From Pseudalkalibacillus berkeleyi (lineage in GTDB: Bacteria; Bacillota; Bacilli; Bacillales; Fictibacillaceae), in contig NZ_JAKIJS010000001.1 of the NCBI RefSeq assembly GCF_021608225.1, positions 1,736,001 to 1,800,000 on the forward strand: a stretch of DNA of 64,000 nt, given 5' to 3'. Positions 37,431 to 46,258 of the stretch are shown here, one piece after another (within the stretch, counting starts at the first letter, position 1; each line of letters starts with the position of its first letter). The notes beneath the pieces are model-generated. The model ran no database searches. It saw only the letters and a list, made by a program, of their open reading frames with translations, and was not told where the DNA came from. A program made the translations under genes and the position numbers.

Positions 37431-38705
37431 ATGAAACAATTTATTGAAAATTGGTTTCGACTTTCCGTACATGGTACTTCAATTAAGCAGGAGCTAGTTG
37501 CTGGTATTACTTCTTTCTTCACAATTAGTTATATTATTATTGTCAATCCGCTCATTTTAGCGGATGCAGGTATTCCTTATTACGGAGCTCTTATGGCGAC
37601 GATTCTAGTCAGCATCATTTCGTGTCTCTTTATAGGAATATACGCTAATGCCCCGATCATTCTTTCCCCAGGGATGGGCGTTAATGCGTTTTTCACTTAT
37701 ACAATTGTGCAAGGAATGGGATTAACGTGGCAAGAAGGCCTAGGCGCAGTCGTTATGGCAGGTATTCTTTTTTGTATTGCTGCCTTTACACCTATCAAGT
37801 CACTTTTATCAAAGTCAGTTCCAGACTCCTTAAAGCATGGAATCACGGTTGGTATTGGTTTATTCCTTGCCTTCATCGGTCTACAAAAAGCTGGAATCGT
37901 TGAAAAGAGCCCAGATACATTTGTTAAATTAGGAGACTTAAGCGAACCATCCACTTTACTCGCATTACTAGGTTTCATAATTTGTCTAACCTTCTTTGTG
38001 AAGAAAATTAAGGGTGGGTTCATCCTATCTGTACTTTTGATTTCAGTGCTTGCGTATTTCTTGGACTTGACGCCACAAGCTCAACCAATGAAGGGAAATA
38101 CATCACTTCTCATTTTTGAAGCAGATTTGACTAGCTGGATCACGATGGATTTCTGGATTGCATCGTTTTCACTTGCACTGATCCTTATTGTAGAGAATAT
38201 GGGTTTACTGCACGGAATGCTCCCAAATGAAGACAAATTCGATCGTTCGTTCCAGTCTAGCGCTTTTTCAAGTGTGCTTTCCGGTATGTTTGGCACAAGT
38301 CCAACTATATCGACTGCTGAAAGTGCATCAGGAATAGCTGAAGGTGGTCGAACTGGACTTACAGCAATTGTTGCTGGATTACTGTTCATTCTATCAATCT
38401 TCGCAATCCCTGTACTCTCAGGAATTCCGGATGCTGCAATTGCACCAGTACTTATTGTAATTGGTGGCGTTATGATGCAGTCCATACAGTATATTCAATT
38501 AGACGATTTTACTGAAAGCTTTCCAGCTTTCATGATTATCGCATTGATTCCATTAACTTATAGTATTGTTGATGGTTTGGCTTTTGGATTTATTGTGTAC
38601 CCCATAATTAAAATGGCAATTGGACAATTCAAACAAGTGCCGAAAACAATGTATGTCATGGCATCCTTATTCATATTAAATTTCGTGTTCCACTTTTATA
38701 TGTAA
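37431..38705 (+). CDS. NCS2/AzgA-family purine permease
   Basis: Probable proton-coupled uptake of hypoxanthine, guanine or adenine. 424 residues, 12-14 membrane segments with the family marks GITSFFTISYIIIVNP, SPGMGVNAFFTYTIV, FGTSPTISTAESASGIAEGGRTGLTA. Closest in kind to B. subtilis PbuG/PbuO; the exact purine cannot be told. AAAGG sits 6 nt before the ATG at 37431. Confidence 0.88.
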   Translation: MKQFIENWFRLSVHGTSIKQELVAGITSFFTISYIIIVNPLILADAGIPYYGALMATILVSIISCLFIGIYANAPIILSPGMGVNAFFTYTIVQGMGLTWQEGLGAVVMAGILFCIAAFTPIKSLLSKSVPDSLKHGITVGIGLFLAFIGLQKAGIVEKSPDTFVKLGDLSEPSTLLALLGFIICLTFFVKKIKGGFILSVLLISVLAYFLDLTPQAQPMKGNTSLLIFEADLTSWITMDFWIASFSLALILIVENMGLLHGMLPNEDKFDRSFQSSAFSSVLSGMFGTSPTISTAESASGIAEGGRTGLTAIVAGLLFILSIFAIPVLSGIPDAAIAPVLIVIGGVMMQSIQYIQLDDFTESFPAFMIIALIPLTYSIVDGLAFGFIVYPIIKMAIGQFKQVPKTMYVMASLFILNFVFHFYM

Positions 38706-38731
38706 ATAGAAAAGCCTAAAAACATGCTTAC

Positions 38732-38762
38732 AAGAACAGCTGAGATTCAGCTGTTCTTTTTA
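38732..38762 (+). terminator. Terminator of the purine permease gene
   Basis: AAGAACAGCTGA/TCAGCTGTTCTT arms with a 3-nt loop and T-run on the + strand. Its right arm contains the stop codon of the convergent kinase gene. Confidence 0.88.
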
Positions 38763-40168
38763 TTGATTAAGGGTAAAGTGAATTTTATTGAAGTACCTTG
38801 GCCTAATTTACTTCTAATACAGAATTCTCCACCATGATCCTCAATGATCTTCTTACATAAAGCAATTCCAATGCCGTTTCCTTTTTCTTTCGTAGTGAAA
38901 AAAGGTTTACCAATTTGTTCGAGAATCGTCTCATTCATTCCTGGCCCTTGGTCTCTAAATATGACTTCGTAACAGGTTGAAGTCACAGACCCTGAAAGTT
39001 TGATAAAACGATTATTTTCTATGTTATGATACGCCTCAACGGAATTCCTTAATAAATTCAGAACGACCTGCTTAACCATAGATTCGTTCATCATACTGTA
39101 GAAATTACATTCTTCAACGTCATGTTCAAAATACACATTATGTAATAAGCATTCAGACTGTATGATATGGACCAATGATTTCACAATTAAATCGGGTCTC
39201 TCCTTCTGTTTGTGCATCTTTCTCCGTGATACAGATAAGAAATCCTCAATGATCTCATTCATCCTCGCTAATTCAGATAGTACCGTGTCATAATATTTAC
39301 TGAAATCTTTCGTTACTGAAGACAATTGAATAAACCCTTGTATGACCGACAAAGGATTACGCAATTCATGAGCAACCCCAGCAGCTAAATGCGATACTGA
39401 TTCCATCTGCTTTTTATATAACAATAAGTTCTCAAATCGTTGTTGGTGGGATCGATCGTACAACACAAAACGAATACTCTCATCAGACTCAAAGTACATG
39501 CCTTTTACCTGATAAAGAATATCATCTTCATAATAAAATCGTTCATTCACAATTTTTGTTGAGCGGATTTCTATTGTCATCTGTTGTATTTGAGATAACA
39601 ATGGGTGGAGAGCATTCAAATGGAGAAGATTTTGACCAATTAATTGATTTACTGATTCTAATTCGAAAAATAATTTCATCCGTTCATTACAGCAATCAAT
39701 TTCATTTGTCGAGGTAACCGTTAAAATGCCAATCTCTAGTTCTCGAAACATAAATTTTCGAAATTCATGTTCTTTCTCGTATTTCTGTTTATAGTCAAGC
39801 GATTTAATCTTTGTGCAATTTTGTACAGCGTTCTGTTGAACTTTACCTAAGAGTACTAATTCATCATTTAATAACTTTCCACGATATTCTACTGTAATCC
39901 AACCGCTTCTGGATGGGTGCGTAAGGGTTCGAATGGCTGAGCCTTCAATCGACAGCTCTTCTAAAAAAGAATAAGCTTTAGGTTGGTCCTCTTTCAAACA
40001 TAGATCATAGAAATTTACTGAACCTTCAATCATTATTTTCGATTGAGCAACTTTATTAGATTCTATAACGGACCCATTTGACTTCACAAGTAAATAAAGG
40101 TCATCTGTAAGGTCATTCATTATATGTTGAAAGGCTGCAAATGTATTGTCGGATTGACAGTATTGCAT
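38747..40168 (-). CDS. Soluble PAS sensor histidine kinase, sporulation-kinase type
   Basis: 473 residues with no membrane segment or signal peptide. Two PAS-like regions (~10-120 and ~145-245), a HisKA domain with the phospho-acceptor in AGVAHELRNPLSVIQGFIQL (His267), and a HATPase domain (NLLRNSVEAY, DQGPGM, GNGIGIALCKKIIEDHGG). The H-box strongly resembles KinA/KinB/KinE of the phosphorelay. No response regulator is adjacent, which fits a kinase feeding Spo0F. The ATG at 40168 follows AGGGGTG; an upstream in-frame ATG at 40192 does not have a site. Confidence 0.82.
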   Translation of the reverse strand: MQYCQSDNTFAAFQHIMNDLTDDLYLLVKSNGSVIESNKVAQSKIMIEGSVNFYDLCLKEDQPKAYSFLEELSIEGSAIRTLTHPSRSGWITVEYRGKLLNDELVLLGKVQQNAVQNCTKIKSLDYKQKYEKEHEFRKFMFRELEIGILTVTSTNEIDCCNERMKLFFELESVNQLIGQNLLHLNALHPLLSQIQQMTIEIRSTKIVNERFYYEDDILYQVKGMYFESDESIRFVLYDRSHQQRFENLLLYKKQMESVSHLAAGVAHELRNPLSVIQGFIQLSSVTKDFSKYYDTVLSELARMNEIIEDFLSVSRRKMHKQKERPDLIVKSLVHIIQSECLLHNVYFEHDVEECNFYSMMNESMVKQVVLNLLRNSVEAYHNIENNRFIKLSGSVTSTCYEVIFRDQGPGMNETILEQIGKPFFTTKEKGNGIGIALCKKIIEDHGGEFCIRSKLGQGTSIKFTLPLINKKNS

Positions 40169-40372
40169 AGTATGCACCCCTATACTTGACATAGTATTTT
40201 AATTATACTAAATAATCCTTCCAATACCTAGTGCAAGAACCAATAAATCCCTAGACATATCTCGTCAAAATACTACAAATGTAAAAGTTTTTCTCCCAAA
40301 GATTGTACCTAAACCATACAAGCACAGAATCAAACGCCTCTTCATAAATTATGCAAGAGGAGGGAACAAGAC

Positions 40373-40630
40373 ATGAATCCTTTTCTACAACAGATGATCA
40401 ACCATAAGCTGAATACGCTATCAGCAGAAGAATTGATTGCCCTAGGATCACAATACAATATTCAATTAACCGATGCGCAAGCTGCTCAAATCATTCGAAT
40501 ACTTAGACAAGAGAAAATTGATGTTTCAGATGTTAAGCAAAGAGATCGTATTATAAAAAGAATTGAAGCTGTTACTAGCCCTCAAGTTGCACAAACGATC
40601 CAAGTCATGTTCCAATCGATCTCAAGATAA
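40373..40630 (+). CDS. yqfT: DUF2624 protein, YqfT-like
   Basis: 85 residues, all helical, beginning MNPFLQQMINHKLNTLSAEEL; matches the DUF2624 pattern and the place of B. subtilis yqfT beside nfo. AAGAGGAGGG precedes the ATG. Function is not known. Confidence 0.85.
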   Translation: MNPFLQQMINHKLNTLSAEELIALGSQYNIQLTDAQAAQIIRILRQEKIDVSDVKQRDRIIKRIEAVTSPQVAQTIQVMFQSISR

Positions 40631-40652
40631 TGAATGCTTAACAAAAAACGGA

Positions 40653-40702
40653 GCTGTCTTGAAAGTTTGGTTCATTAAACTTTCTGACAGCACTATTTTT
40701 TA
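40653..40702 (+). terminator. Terminator of yqfT
   Basis: GCTGTC-TT-GAAAGTTT paired with AAACTTTC-T-GACAGC, then a T-run on the + strand. Confidence 0.88.
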
Positions 40703-40717
40703 GAATTACTATTTCAA

Positions 40718-40766
40718 ATAAAAACAAGACCAAGTAATTGTGCAGTTCGCACACTTCTTGGTCTTG
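40718..40766 (-). terminator. Terminator of nfo
   Basis: 10-bp arms CAAGACCAAG/CTTGGTCTTG around a 22-nt loop, T-run on the minus strand. Confidence 0.85.
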
Positions 40767-40772
40767 TATGAT

Positions 40773-41666
40773 TTAAGCTTGCATAATTTTTTCGAGTACA
40801 TTCTCATCAAATTCTTTTTGCTTTAACATTTCAATCTCAAATTTGTATGGAGGTTTTCTATCTTTCTTATCCTCACCTACATATGGGGTTTCGAGAATCT
40901 TAGGGATTTCCTTTAACTGTGGATGATGGATAACATAGTTTAAAGTTTTAAATCCAATCTTTCCAAAACCAATATTCTCATGCCGGTCTTTAGCAGCGCC
41001 TCTTTCATTTTTACTATCATTGATGTGTAATACTTTAAGGCGATCTAAACCGACGATCTTATCAAATTCATTTAACACGCCGTCAAAATCGTTTACTAAA
41101 TCATAACCAGCATCATGTGTATGACAAGTATCAAAACAAACGGATAATTTATCATTGTGCTTGACCCCATCAATAATTGCAGCTAATTCTTCGAAAGTTC
41201 TACCACATTCAGAACCTTTACCAGCCATAGTTTCTAGTGCAATTTGAACATTTTGATCCGCTGTTAGCACTTCATTTAATCCTTCAATGATCTTTTTGAT
41301 TCCTGCTTCTGCACCAGCTCCAACATGTGCGCCTGGATGTAATACGATTTGCTTTGCACCAATTGCGTCTGTTCGTTGTATTTCAGATGTCAGAAAATCC
41401 ACTCCGAGTTGAAATGTCGCTGGCTTCGTCGTATTGCCAATATTGATGATATACGGAGCATGAACAACGATTTCCTCAATACCGTTTTCTTTCATATGAG
41501 CCATTCCATTCTCGATATTAAGTTCTTCAATCGCTTTTCGACGAGTGTTTTGTGGCGCACCGGTATAGACCATAAATGTTGTTGCACCATATGAGGCAGC
41601 TTCCTCACTTGCGCCTAGCAACATTTTTTTGCCACTCATTGATACGTGAGATCCTAGTTTCAACAT
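40773..41666 (-). CDS. nfo: Endonuclease IV (AP endonuclease)
   Basis: Cuts DNA 5' to abasic sites in base excision repair. 297 residues with the zinc-ligand motifs of the family in order: [56 protein letters not shown] and LETPY. It lies 18 bp after cshB, forming a two-gene unit as in B. subtilis (yqfR-yqfS). B. subtilis Nfo acts in spore outgrowth. Confidence 0.96.
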   Translation of the reverse strand: MLKLGSHVSMSGKKMLLGASEEAASYGATTFMVYTGAPQNTRRKAIEELNIENGMAHMKENGIEEIVVHAPYIINIGNTTKPATFQLGVDFLTSEIQRTDAIGAKQIVLHPGAHVGAGAEAGIKKIIEGLNEVLTADQNVQIALETMAGKGSECGRTFEELAAIIDGVKHNDKLSVCFDTCHTHDAGYDLVNDFDGVLNEFDKIVGLDRLKVLHINDSKNERGAAKDRHENIGFGKIGFKTLNYVIHHPQLKEIPKILETPYVGEDKKDRKPPYKFEIEMLKQKEFDENVLEKIMQA

Positions 41667-41684
41667 CCTTTTTCCCCCTGAAAT

Positions 41685-42971
41685 CTATTTCTTTTTTCTT
41701 CTGTTGAATTTATTTTCTTGTTTTTGTTTAAATTGGAACTTCTTCTTATAGCCTGGTTTAACTTTCTTCGGTTTAGGTGTTGAGAAGCTTGTTGTATCTT
41801 TTTCAGCCTTCTTCTTTGGTTTAGGACGTTGAACATTCACCTGTACCCACTCGTCACCCTTCAATTCCTGGTGGTTAAAAGTTATGCCCTTCTTTTGAAG
41901 CTTCTCTAACTTGTCCATTTCGTCTCTTTCATATAAAACTGCAGCAATACCGCTCATACCTGCACGACCAGTTCTTCCCGAACGATGGATATAGTAATCT
42001 AAATCGGTAGGAATTTGATAATGAATAACATGACTGATTCCTTTTACATCGATCCCTCGAGCTGCGAGGTCAGTTGCTACGAGATATTGACATTCTGCGT
42101 TTGCGACACGTTTCATTACACTTTTTCTCGTTCTCGGCGGGAGATCACCGTGTAATTTATCGACATTCAAGCCTTCAGCCATCATTTTATCTGCTAATTC
42201 ATCGGCATCTTTTTTAGTATTAGCGAAAATAATCGCTAAGTAAGGGTTATATTTTTTTGCAACTTCAATCGTCAGTTGAATTCTATCTCGACTTTTTAAA
42301 GGAATAGCAAAATGTTCGATTTCACCTGGTGCAATTTCCTCAGGTTTTACGTGTACATGTTTAGGATTGTTCATATATTTACGTAAAAAAGGTTCGAGAT
42401 TTTCTGGAATTGTAGCCGAGAAAACCATCATCTGTAACTGATGCGCCATTCTAGATGCGATTTGATCGACATCCTCAATGAATCCCATATCTAGCATTTG
42501 GTCTGCTTCATCAACAACAAGCATGCTTGCACTGAAAATCGAAATACCTTCTTGCACGACTAAATCTTTAATTCTTCCTGGCGTTCCAATAATGATATGT
42601 GGTTCATTCTTCAATTGATCAACCATTCTTTTACGATCTGTTCCACCAACTACAGTCTTCACGACGATATTAGATTCTTCTACTAGCTTTTGCGCTTCGT
42701 CATATACTTGCCTTGCTAGTTCACGTGTTGGTGCTGTAATGACTGCTTGTACCTTTTTGACATCCGGATTAATCTTTTCAAGTATAGGCAGAAGAAAAGC
42801 TAACGTCTTACCAGATCCGGTTTGAGATTGACCAATAACGTCATTTCCTTTAATAATACTTGGAATTAACCGCTCTTGAATATCTGTTGGCCGATCAAAC
42901 GCCTGTCTTCTTATCGCTTCAAATAAAAACGGTTTTAGTTGAAACCGTTGTTCAAATACATTCTTATCCAT
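41685..42971 (-). CDS. cshB: DEAD-box RNA helicase CshB
   Basis: 428 residues with Q-motif (PTDIQERLIP), motif I (SQTGSGKT), Ia (PTRELA), GTPGR, DEAD (VVDEADQMLD), SAT, and the C-terminal motifs (ATDLAARGIDV, HRSGRTGRAG). The last ~50 residues are Lys-rich for RNA binding. Probably unwinds RNA at low temperature or in ribosome assembly. AAGGTGATATA precedes the ATG. Confidence 0.92.
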   Translation of the reverse strand: MDKNVFEQRFQLKPFLFEAIRRQAFDRPTDIQERLIPSIIKGNDVIGQSQTGSGKTLAFLLPILEKINPDVKKVQAVITAPTRELARQVYDEAQKLVEESNIVVKTVVGGTDRKRMVDQLKNEPHIIIGTPGRIKDLVVQEGISIFSASMLVVDEADQMLDMGFIEDVDQIASRMAHQLQMMVFSATIPENLEPFLRKYMNNPKHVHVKPEEIAPGEIEHFAIPLKSRDRIQLTIEVAKKYNPYLAIIFANTKKDADELADKMMAEGLNVDKLHGDLPPRTRKSVMKRVANAECQYLVATDLAARGIDVKGISHVIHYQIPTDLDYYIHRSGRTGRAGMSGIAAVLYERDEMDKLEKLQKKGITFNHQELKGDEWVQVNVQRPKPKKKAEKDTTSFSTPKPKKVKPGYKKKFQFKQKQENKFNRRKKK

Positions 42972-43221
42972 TTTATATCACCTTCATTTTTGATTCCCAA
43001 TTTGAATCTATGTCCAAAAGGGCGAGGTATCTGAAACACCTGCTCTTTCGAACAACCTCTTTAAGTATTATAGAGGAAATTACGTAATTTCGCTATCCAT
43101 TTGGGGATATACCCATTCTTTACATGGATGGACACCAAATATTGCAATTTCGCATATCTTGTTTATCAGAATAACCACTTTTGTATAAAGTTATTGAGAG
43201 TATATTGAAAGGAGCATCTTT

Positions 43222-43830
43222 ATGTACCGTATGCCTCCCGGTTTCGGTCCCCAAAGTATGGGACCCATTTCGCAATTCGGTCAAATGATGCCTTTTAGAG
43301 GGGGATTTCCCGCTGCTCGTTCAGCAGGTTTTTTGAGTCGATTTCTTTCACCAAATCCCGGTGCTGGTGGAGGACTCAACCTCATAGGTATGGTTGAAAA
43401 TGTGCAAAAAGTCATGAAAATGGCGGATACTGTAAGACCGATGATTCAACAATATGGACCCATGATCAAAAACTTCCCATCCATGTTGCAACTACTAAAA
43501 GAATATCAAAACTATTCTTCAGATTCTAGTTCTGACGAAGAATCTGAAACAGAAACTCAACCAGAGCAAAAAAAATCATCAACGACAAGCGGGAAGAAAA
43601 GCTCTTCCAGTGGAACGACCACTTCTGGTAAGAAAACATCTACATCTGGAAAGAAGAAGTCCACGGCCGGTAAGAAGACATCGAAGGCCTCTTCTGGAAG
43701 TCAAAAATCTTCTACTAGTGGAAAAACCATGATAAAGAAAACGACGATGAAAAAGAATGTTCCGAAAGTAAAGCAAATCAGCTCTGGTCCAAGTGATCAA
43801 CGCAACTCTGTACCTAAACTTTACATCTAA
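43222..43830 (+). CDS. yqfQ: YqfQ/VrrA-like low-complexity protein
   Basis: 202 residues: a Met/Gly/Pro/Phe-rich N-terminus, a conserved helical core (~45-95, GGLNLIGMVENVQKVMKMAD), an acidic patch, then a repetitive Ser/Thr/Gly/Lys tail with six SGKK/AGKK-type units. The layout fits YqfQ, a B. subtilis spore-coat-associated protein whose B. anthracis relative VrrA carries a known variable repeat. GAAAGGAG precedes the ATG. The position before ispH is conserved. A structural role in the spore is inferred. Confidence 0.8.
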   Translation: MYRMPPGFGPQSMGPISQFGQMMPFRGGFPAARSAGFLSRFLSPNPGAGGGLNLIGMVENVQKVMKMADTVRPMIQQYGPMIKNFPSMLQLLKEYQNYSSDSSSDEESETETQPEQKKSSTTSGKKSSSSGTTTSGKKTSTSGKKKSTAGKKTSKASSGSQKSSTSGKTMIKKTTMKKNVPKVKQISSGPSDQRNSVPKLYI

Positions 43831-43842
43831 CCTATGATTTAT

Positions 43843-43872
43843 TTGTCAATTGGATAGGTCCTCCTTTATAAT
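43843..43872 (+). promoter_or_regulatory. σA promoter of ispH
   Basis: TTGTCA (43843-43848), 18-bp spacer, TATAAT (43867-43872). The spacer and -10 form the left arm of a 14-bp inverted repeat whose right arm carries the ribosome site. Confidence 0.65.
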
Positions 43873-43904
43873 AATGCTATGAGCGCATGAATAAAGGAGG
43901 ACCT
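43856..43904 (+). promoter_or_regulatory. 14-bp perfect inverted repeat masking the ispH ribosome site
   Basis: AGGTCCTCCTTTAT (43856-43869) is the exact reverse complement of ATAAAGGAGGACCT (43891-43904), with a 21-nt loop. The right arm holds the AAAGGAGG of ispH. RNA started at the promoter here would lack the left arm; read-through RNA from yqfQ would fold and hide the site. Confidence 0.7.
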
Positions 43905-43910
43905 TTCTAT

Positions 43911-44858
43911 ATGAAGGTAATGAAGGTTTCACCGCGCGGTTATTGTTATGGCGTTGTCGACGCGATGGTGATCGCGAGGCAAGCTGCAAGTAATCCAGAT
44001 GTACCTAGACCAATCTACATTCTCGGTATGATTGTTCATAATAAACATGTTACAGATGCATTTGAAGAAGAAGGCATTATTACACTTGATGGACCTAACC
44101 GTTTAGAGATTTTAAAGCAAGTAAATGAAGGTACCGTAATTTTCACTGCACATGGTGTCTCTCCTGAAGTTAGAAGAGTTGCTAAAGAAAAAGGGCTTCA
44201 CACAATCGATGCAACGTGCCCTGACGTCACAGTGACTCATGATTTGATTTTGGAGAAGAAAGAACAAGGCTACCATGTTGCCTATATTGGAAAAAAAGGT
44301 CATCCCGAGCCAGAAGGCGCAATTGGGATTGCACCAGATATCGTTCATCTTATCGAGACTGAAGAGGACGTTTCGAATTTAGATATCCAAGCTGATCATA
44401 TACTGATTACAAACCAGACGACGATGAGTCAATGGGATGTGCAGCATTTAATTACAAAAATTCAAGAAAAGTATCCACAAGCAGAAGTCCATGAAGAAAT
44501 TTGCAAAGCAACACAAGTACGACAGGAAGCTGTTGCCGTGCAAGCTGTTGATGCTGACTTACTACTAGTGGTAGGAGATCCAAGGAGTAATAACTCTAAT
44601 CGACTCGCTCAAGTTTCATGGGAGATTGCAGGTACACCCTCTCACCGAATCGCTGATGTATCTGAAATACAGCTTGAATGGTTGGAAGGCATTGAAACAG
44701 TAGCTGTTACCGCGGGTGCGTCTACACCTACACCGATTACGAAAGAAGTCGTACTGTTCCTTGACCAATATGACCCGAACGATGAGTCAACATGGAAGAG
44801 AGAACGTAAGGTGAAATTGAATAAGATATTGCCTAAAGTTAAAATGGCAAAGAAATAA
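43911..44858 (+). CDS. ispH: IspH, HMBPP reductase (4Fe-4S)
   Basis: Last step of the MEP pathway, forming IPP and DMAPP from HMBPP. 315 residues with cluster cysteines in [22 protein letters not shown] and [11 protein letters not shown], and the active-site segments HGVSP and GHPEPEG. The ATG at 43911 gives the [14 protein letters not shown] start seen in relatives; the longer frame to 43887 would run through the ribosome site. In B. subtilis it is yqfP, in the same position. Confidence 0.96.
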   Translation: MKVMKVSPRGYCYGVVDAMVIARQAASNPDVPRPIYILGMIVHNKHVTDAFEEEGIITLDGPNRLEILKQVNEGTVIFTAHGVSPEVRRVAKEKGLHTIDATCPDVTVTHDLILEKKEQGYHVAYIGKKGHPEPEGAIGIAPDIVHLIETEEDVSNLDIQADHILITNQTTMSQWDVQHLITKIQEKYPQAEVHEEICKATQVRQEAVAVQAVDADLLLVVGDPRSNNSNRLAQVSWEIAGTPSHRIADVSEIQLEWLEGIETVAVTAGASTPTPITKEVVLFLDQYDPNDESTWKRERKVKLNKILPKVKMAKK

Positions 44859-44866
44859 GCACGATG

Positions 44867-44907
44867 CAGGGACAGTTCTTCTCGTTTCAGAAGACCTGTC
44901 CTTTTTT
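44867..44907 (+). terminator. Terminator of ispH
   Basis: Arms AGGGACAG and CTGTCCT plus inner TCTTCT/AGAAGA, followed by TTTTTT. Confidence 0.9.
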
Positions 44908-44923
44908 ATGTGATTTCTCGTGC

Positions 44924-44995
44924 TTTTCTAGATAATTTCGTTTTTTTCTAGATAATTTTCTGTTTTTCTAGATAAATCCTAATTTTTCTAGATAA
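44924..44995. repeat. Four copies of TTTTCTAGATAA at exact 20-bp steps
   Basis: The 12-mer occurs at 44924, 44944, 44964 and 44984; the 8 bases between copies vary but are AT-rich. It lies between the terminators of two convergent genes, so it is not in a promoter position. Purpose unknown: slipped-strand repeat or protein-binding array. Confidence 0.85.
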
Positions 44996-45093
44996 TGACC
45001 TCCGATTACATGTACATACCATAAAAACATCGCATTTCACCTTTCATTCACACAGAAAAACGGCGTTTCACAGCTCAATACACCTAAACATAA

Positions 45094-45123
45094 CAAAACG
45101 GGCCTCTTTTTTAGAGTGCCCGT
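45094..45123 (-). terminator. Terminator of the trmK-nif3 unit
   Basis: ACGGGC-A-CTC paired with GAG-G-CCCGT, then TTTTG on the minus strand. Confidence 0.75.
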
Positions 45124-45133
45124 CTCTTATATC

Positions 45134-46258
45134 TTACAAAAATGTAAATGGGTCCGTTTCAGCCTTCGAAAGGTACACCTCTGTATCCGAGTTTTTTGAT
45201 TTAAGCCAATCAGACAAAATGGATCCGACCCCATCAATCATAACCTTTTCAATGTTATGACCTGCATCAATAATCGCCATACCTTCCATCCATGCTTCAT
45301 GCGCAAAGTGATACTTTATGTCACCACTAATATAGACATCTGCACCTTTAAACATAGCATTACTGATAAAGTCGTTTCCTTCACCACCTGAAACAGCGAT
45401 TTTCTCAACTTTCTTATCCAGATCTCCGACGACTCTTAATCCTTGCAGATTGAATGTTTCTTTAAGTTGTTTAGCAAGTTCTCCTACAGTTACATCGTCT
45501 TTTGGCTTTCCTATTCGTCCAATTCCAAATGTTTTGCCCTTGTTATCAAGCTTAAGAATATCATACGCTACTTCTTCATATGGATGAGATTTCTGCATGG
45601 CTGACATCACATCTTTTTCAATGCTCATAGGAAATATCGTTTCAATTTTCACTTCGTTCACGTACTCCATTGTTCCCTGTTCACCGATATGAGGATTCGT
45701 CCCTTCATTAGGTAAAAATGTACCCGTTCCAGGTGTATTGAATGAACAATGACTATAGTTTCCGATAAAACCAGCACCTGCATCACCAAGTGCATTTCTA
45801 ACTGTATCGGCATGTGTCTCCGGAACAAATACGACAAGCTTTTTCAATTGATCTTCGACTCGATTCACAAGCACTTCCGTATTTGTCATTCCTATTTTAT
45901 CAGCTAATAAATCATTCACCCCCCCCACTGCAACATCGAGGTTAGTGTGCGCAGCGTACAACGTAATATCATGTTTCAACAATTTTTGAATCGTCCTGCC
46001 GTAAGACGTATCAGGATTAATTTTCTTTAACGGTTTAAAGATTAAAGGATGATGAGCAAAGATTAAATCAACACCCTCTCGAATCGCTTCGTCTATTACA
46101 GGTTCAATGACATCTAACGTTACCATAATTTTTTTGATGCGTTTTTGTAATGAACCCACTTGTAGTCCTATCGGATCCCAATCTTCAGCCATCCACTTAG
46201 GCGCTAATTGATCAATTCGCTGAATGACTTCCTGTACATGAACAAATTTGTTACTCAC
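45134..46258 (-). CDS. yqfO: Nif3-like dinuclear-metal protein, YqfO family
   Basis: 374 residues. Residues 1-130 and 245-374 form the Nif3 fold with metal-binding segments HHPLIFKP, AAHTNLD, SGDIKYHFAHEA and DAGHN. Between them is the CutA/PII-like insert (KLVVFVPETHADTVRNALG...SHPYEEVAYDI) typical of the Bacillus form. The biochemical role is not settled. It overlaps trmK by 4 bp. Confidence 0.92.
   Translation of the reverse strand: MSNKFVHVQEVIQRIDQLAPKWMAEDWDPIGLQVGSLQKRIKKIMVTLDVIEPVIDEAIREGVDLIFAHHPLIFKPLKKINPDTSYGRTIQKLLKHDITLYAAHTNLDVAVGGVNDLLADKIGMTNTEVLVNRVEDQLKKLVVFVPETHADTVRNALGDAGAGFIGNYSHCSFNTPGTGTFLPNEGTNPHIGEQGTMEYVNEVKIETIFPMSIEKDVMSAMQKSHPYEEVAYDILKLDNKGKTFGIGRIGKPKDDVTVGELAKQLKETFNLQGLRVVGDLDKKVEKIAVSGGEGNDFISNAMFKGADVYISGDIKYHFAHEAWMEGMAIIDAGHNIEKVMIDGVGSILSDWLKSKNSDTEVYLSKAETDPFTFL

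Noticed and set aside
40261-40271. CTCGTCAAAAT, similar to a Spo0A box
   Set aside because: Too far from the 0A consensus TGTCGAA; chance match in AT-rich DNA is likely.
44924-45000. CRISPR array
   Set aside because: Repeats are only 12 bp with 8-bp spacers and no cas genes are present.
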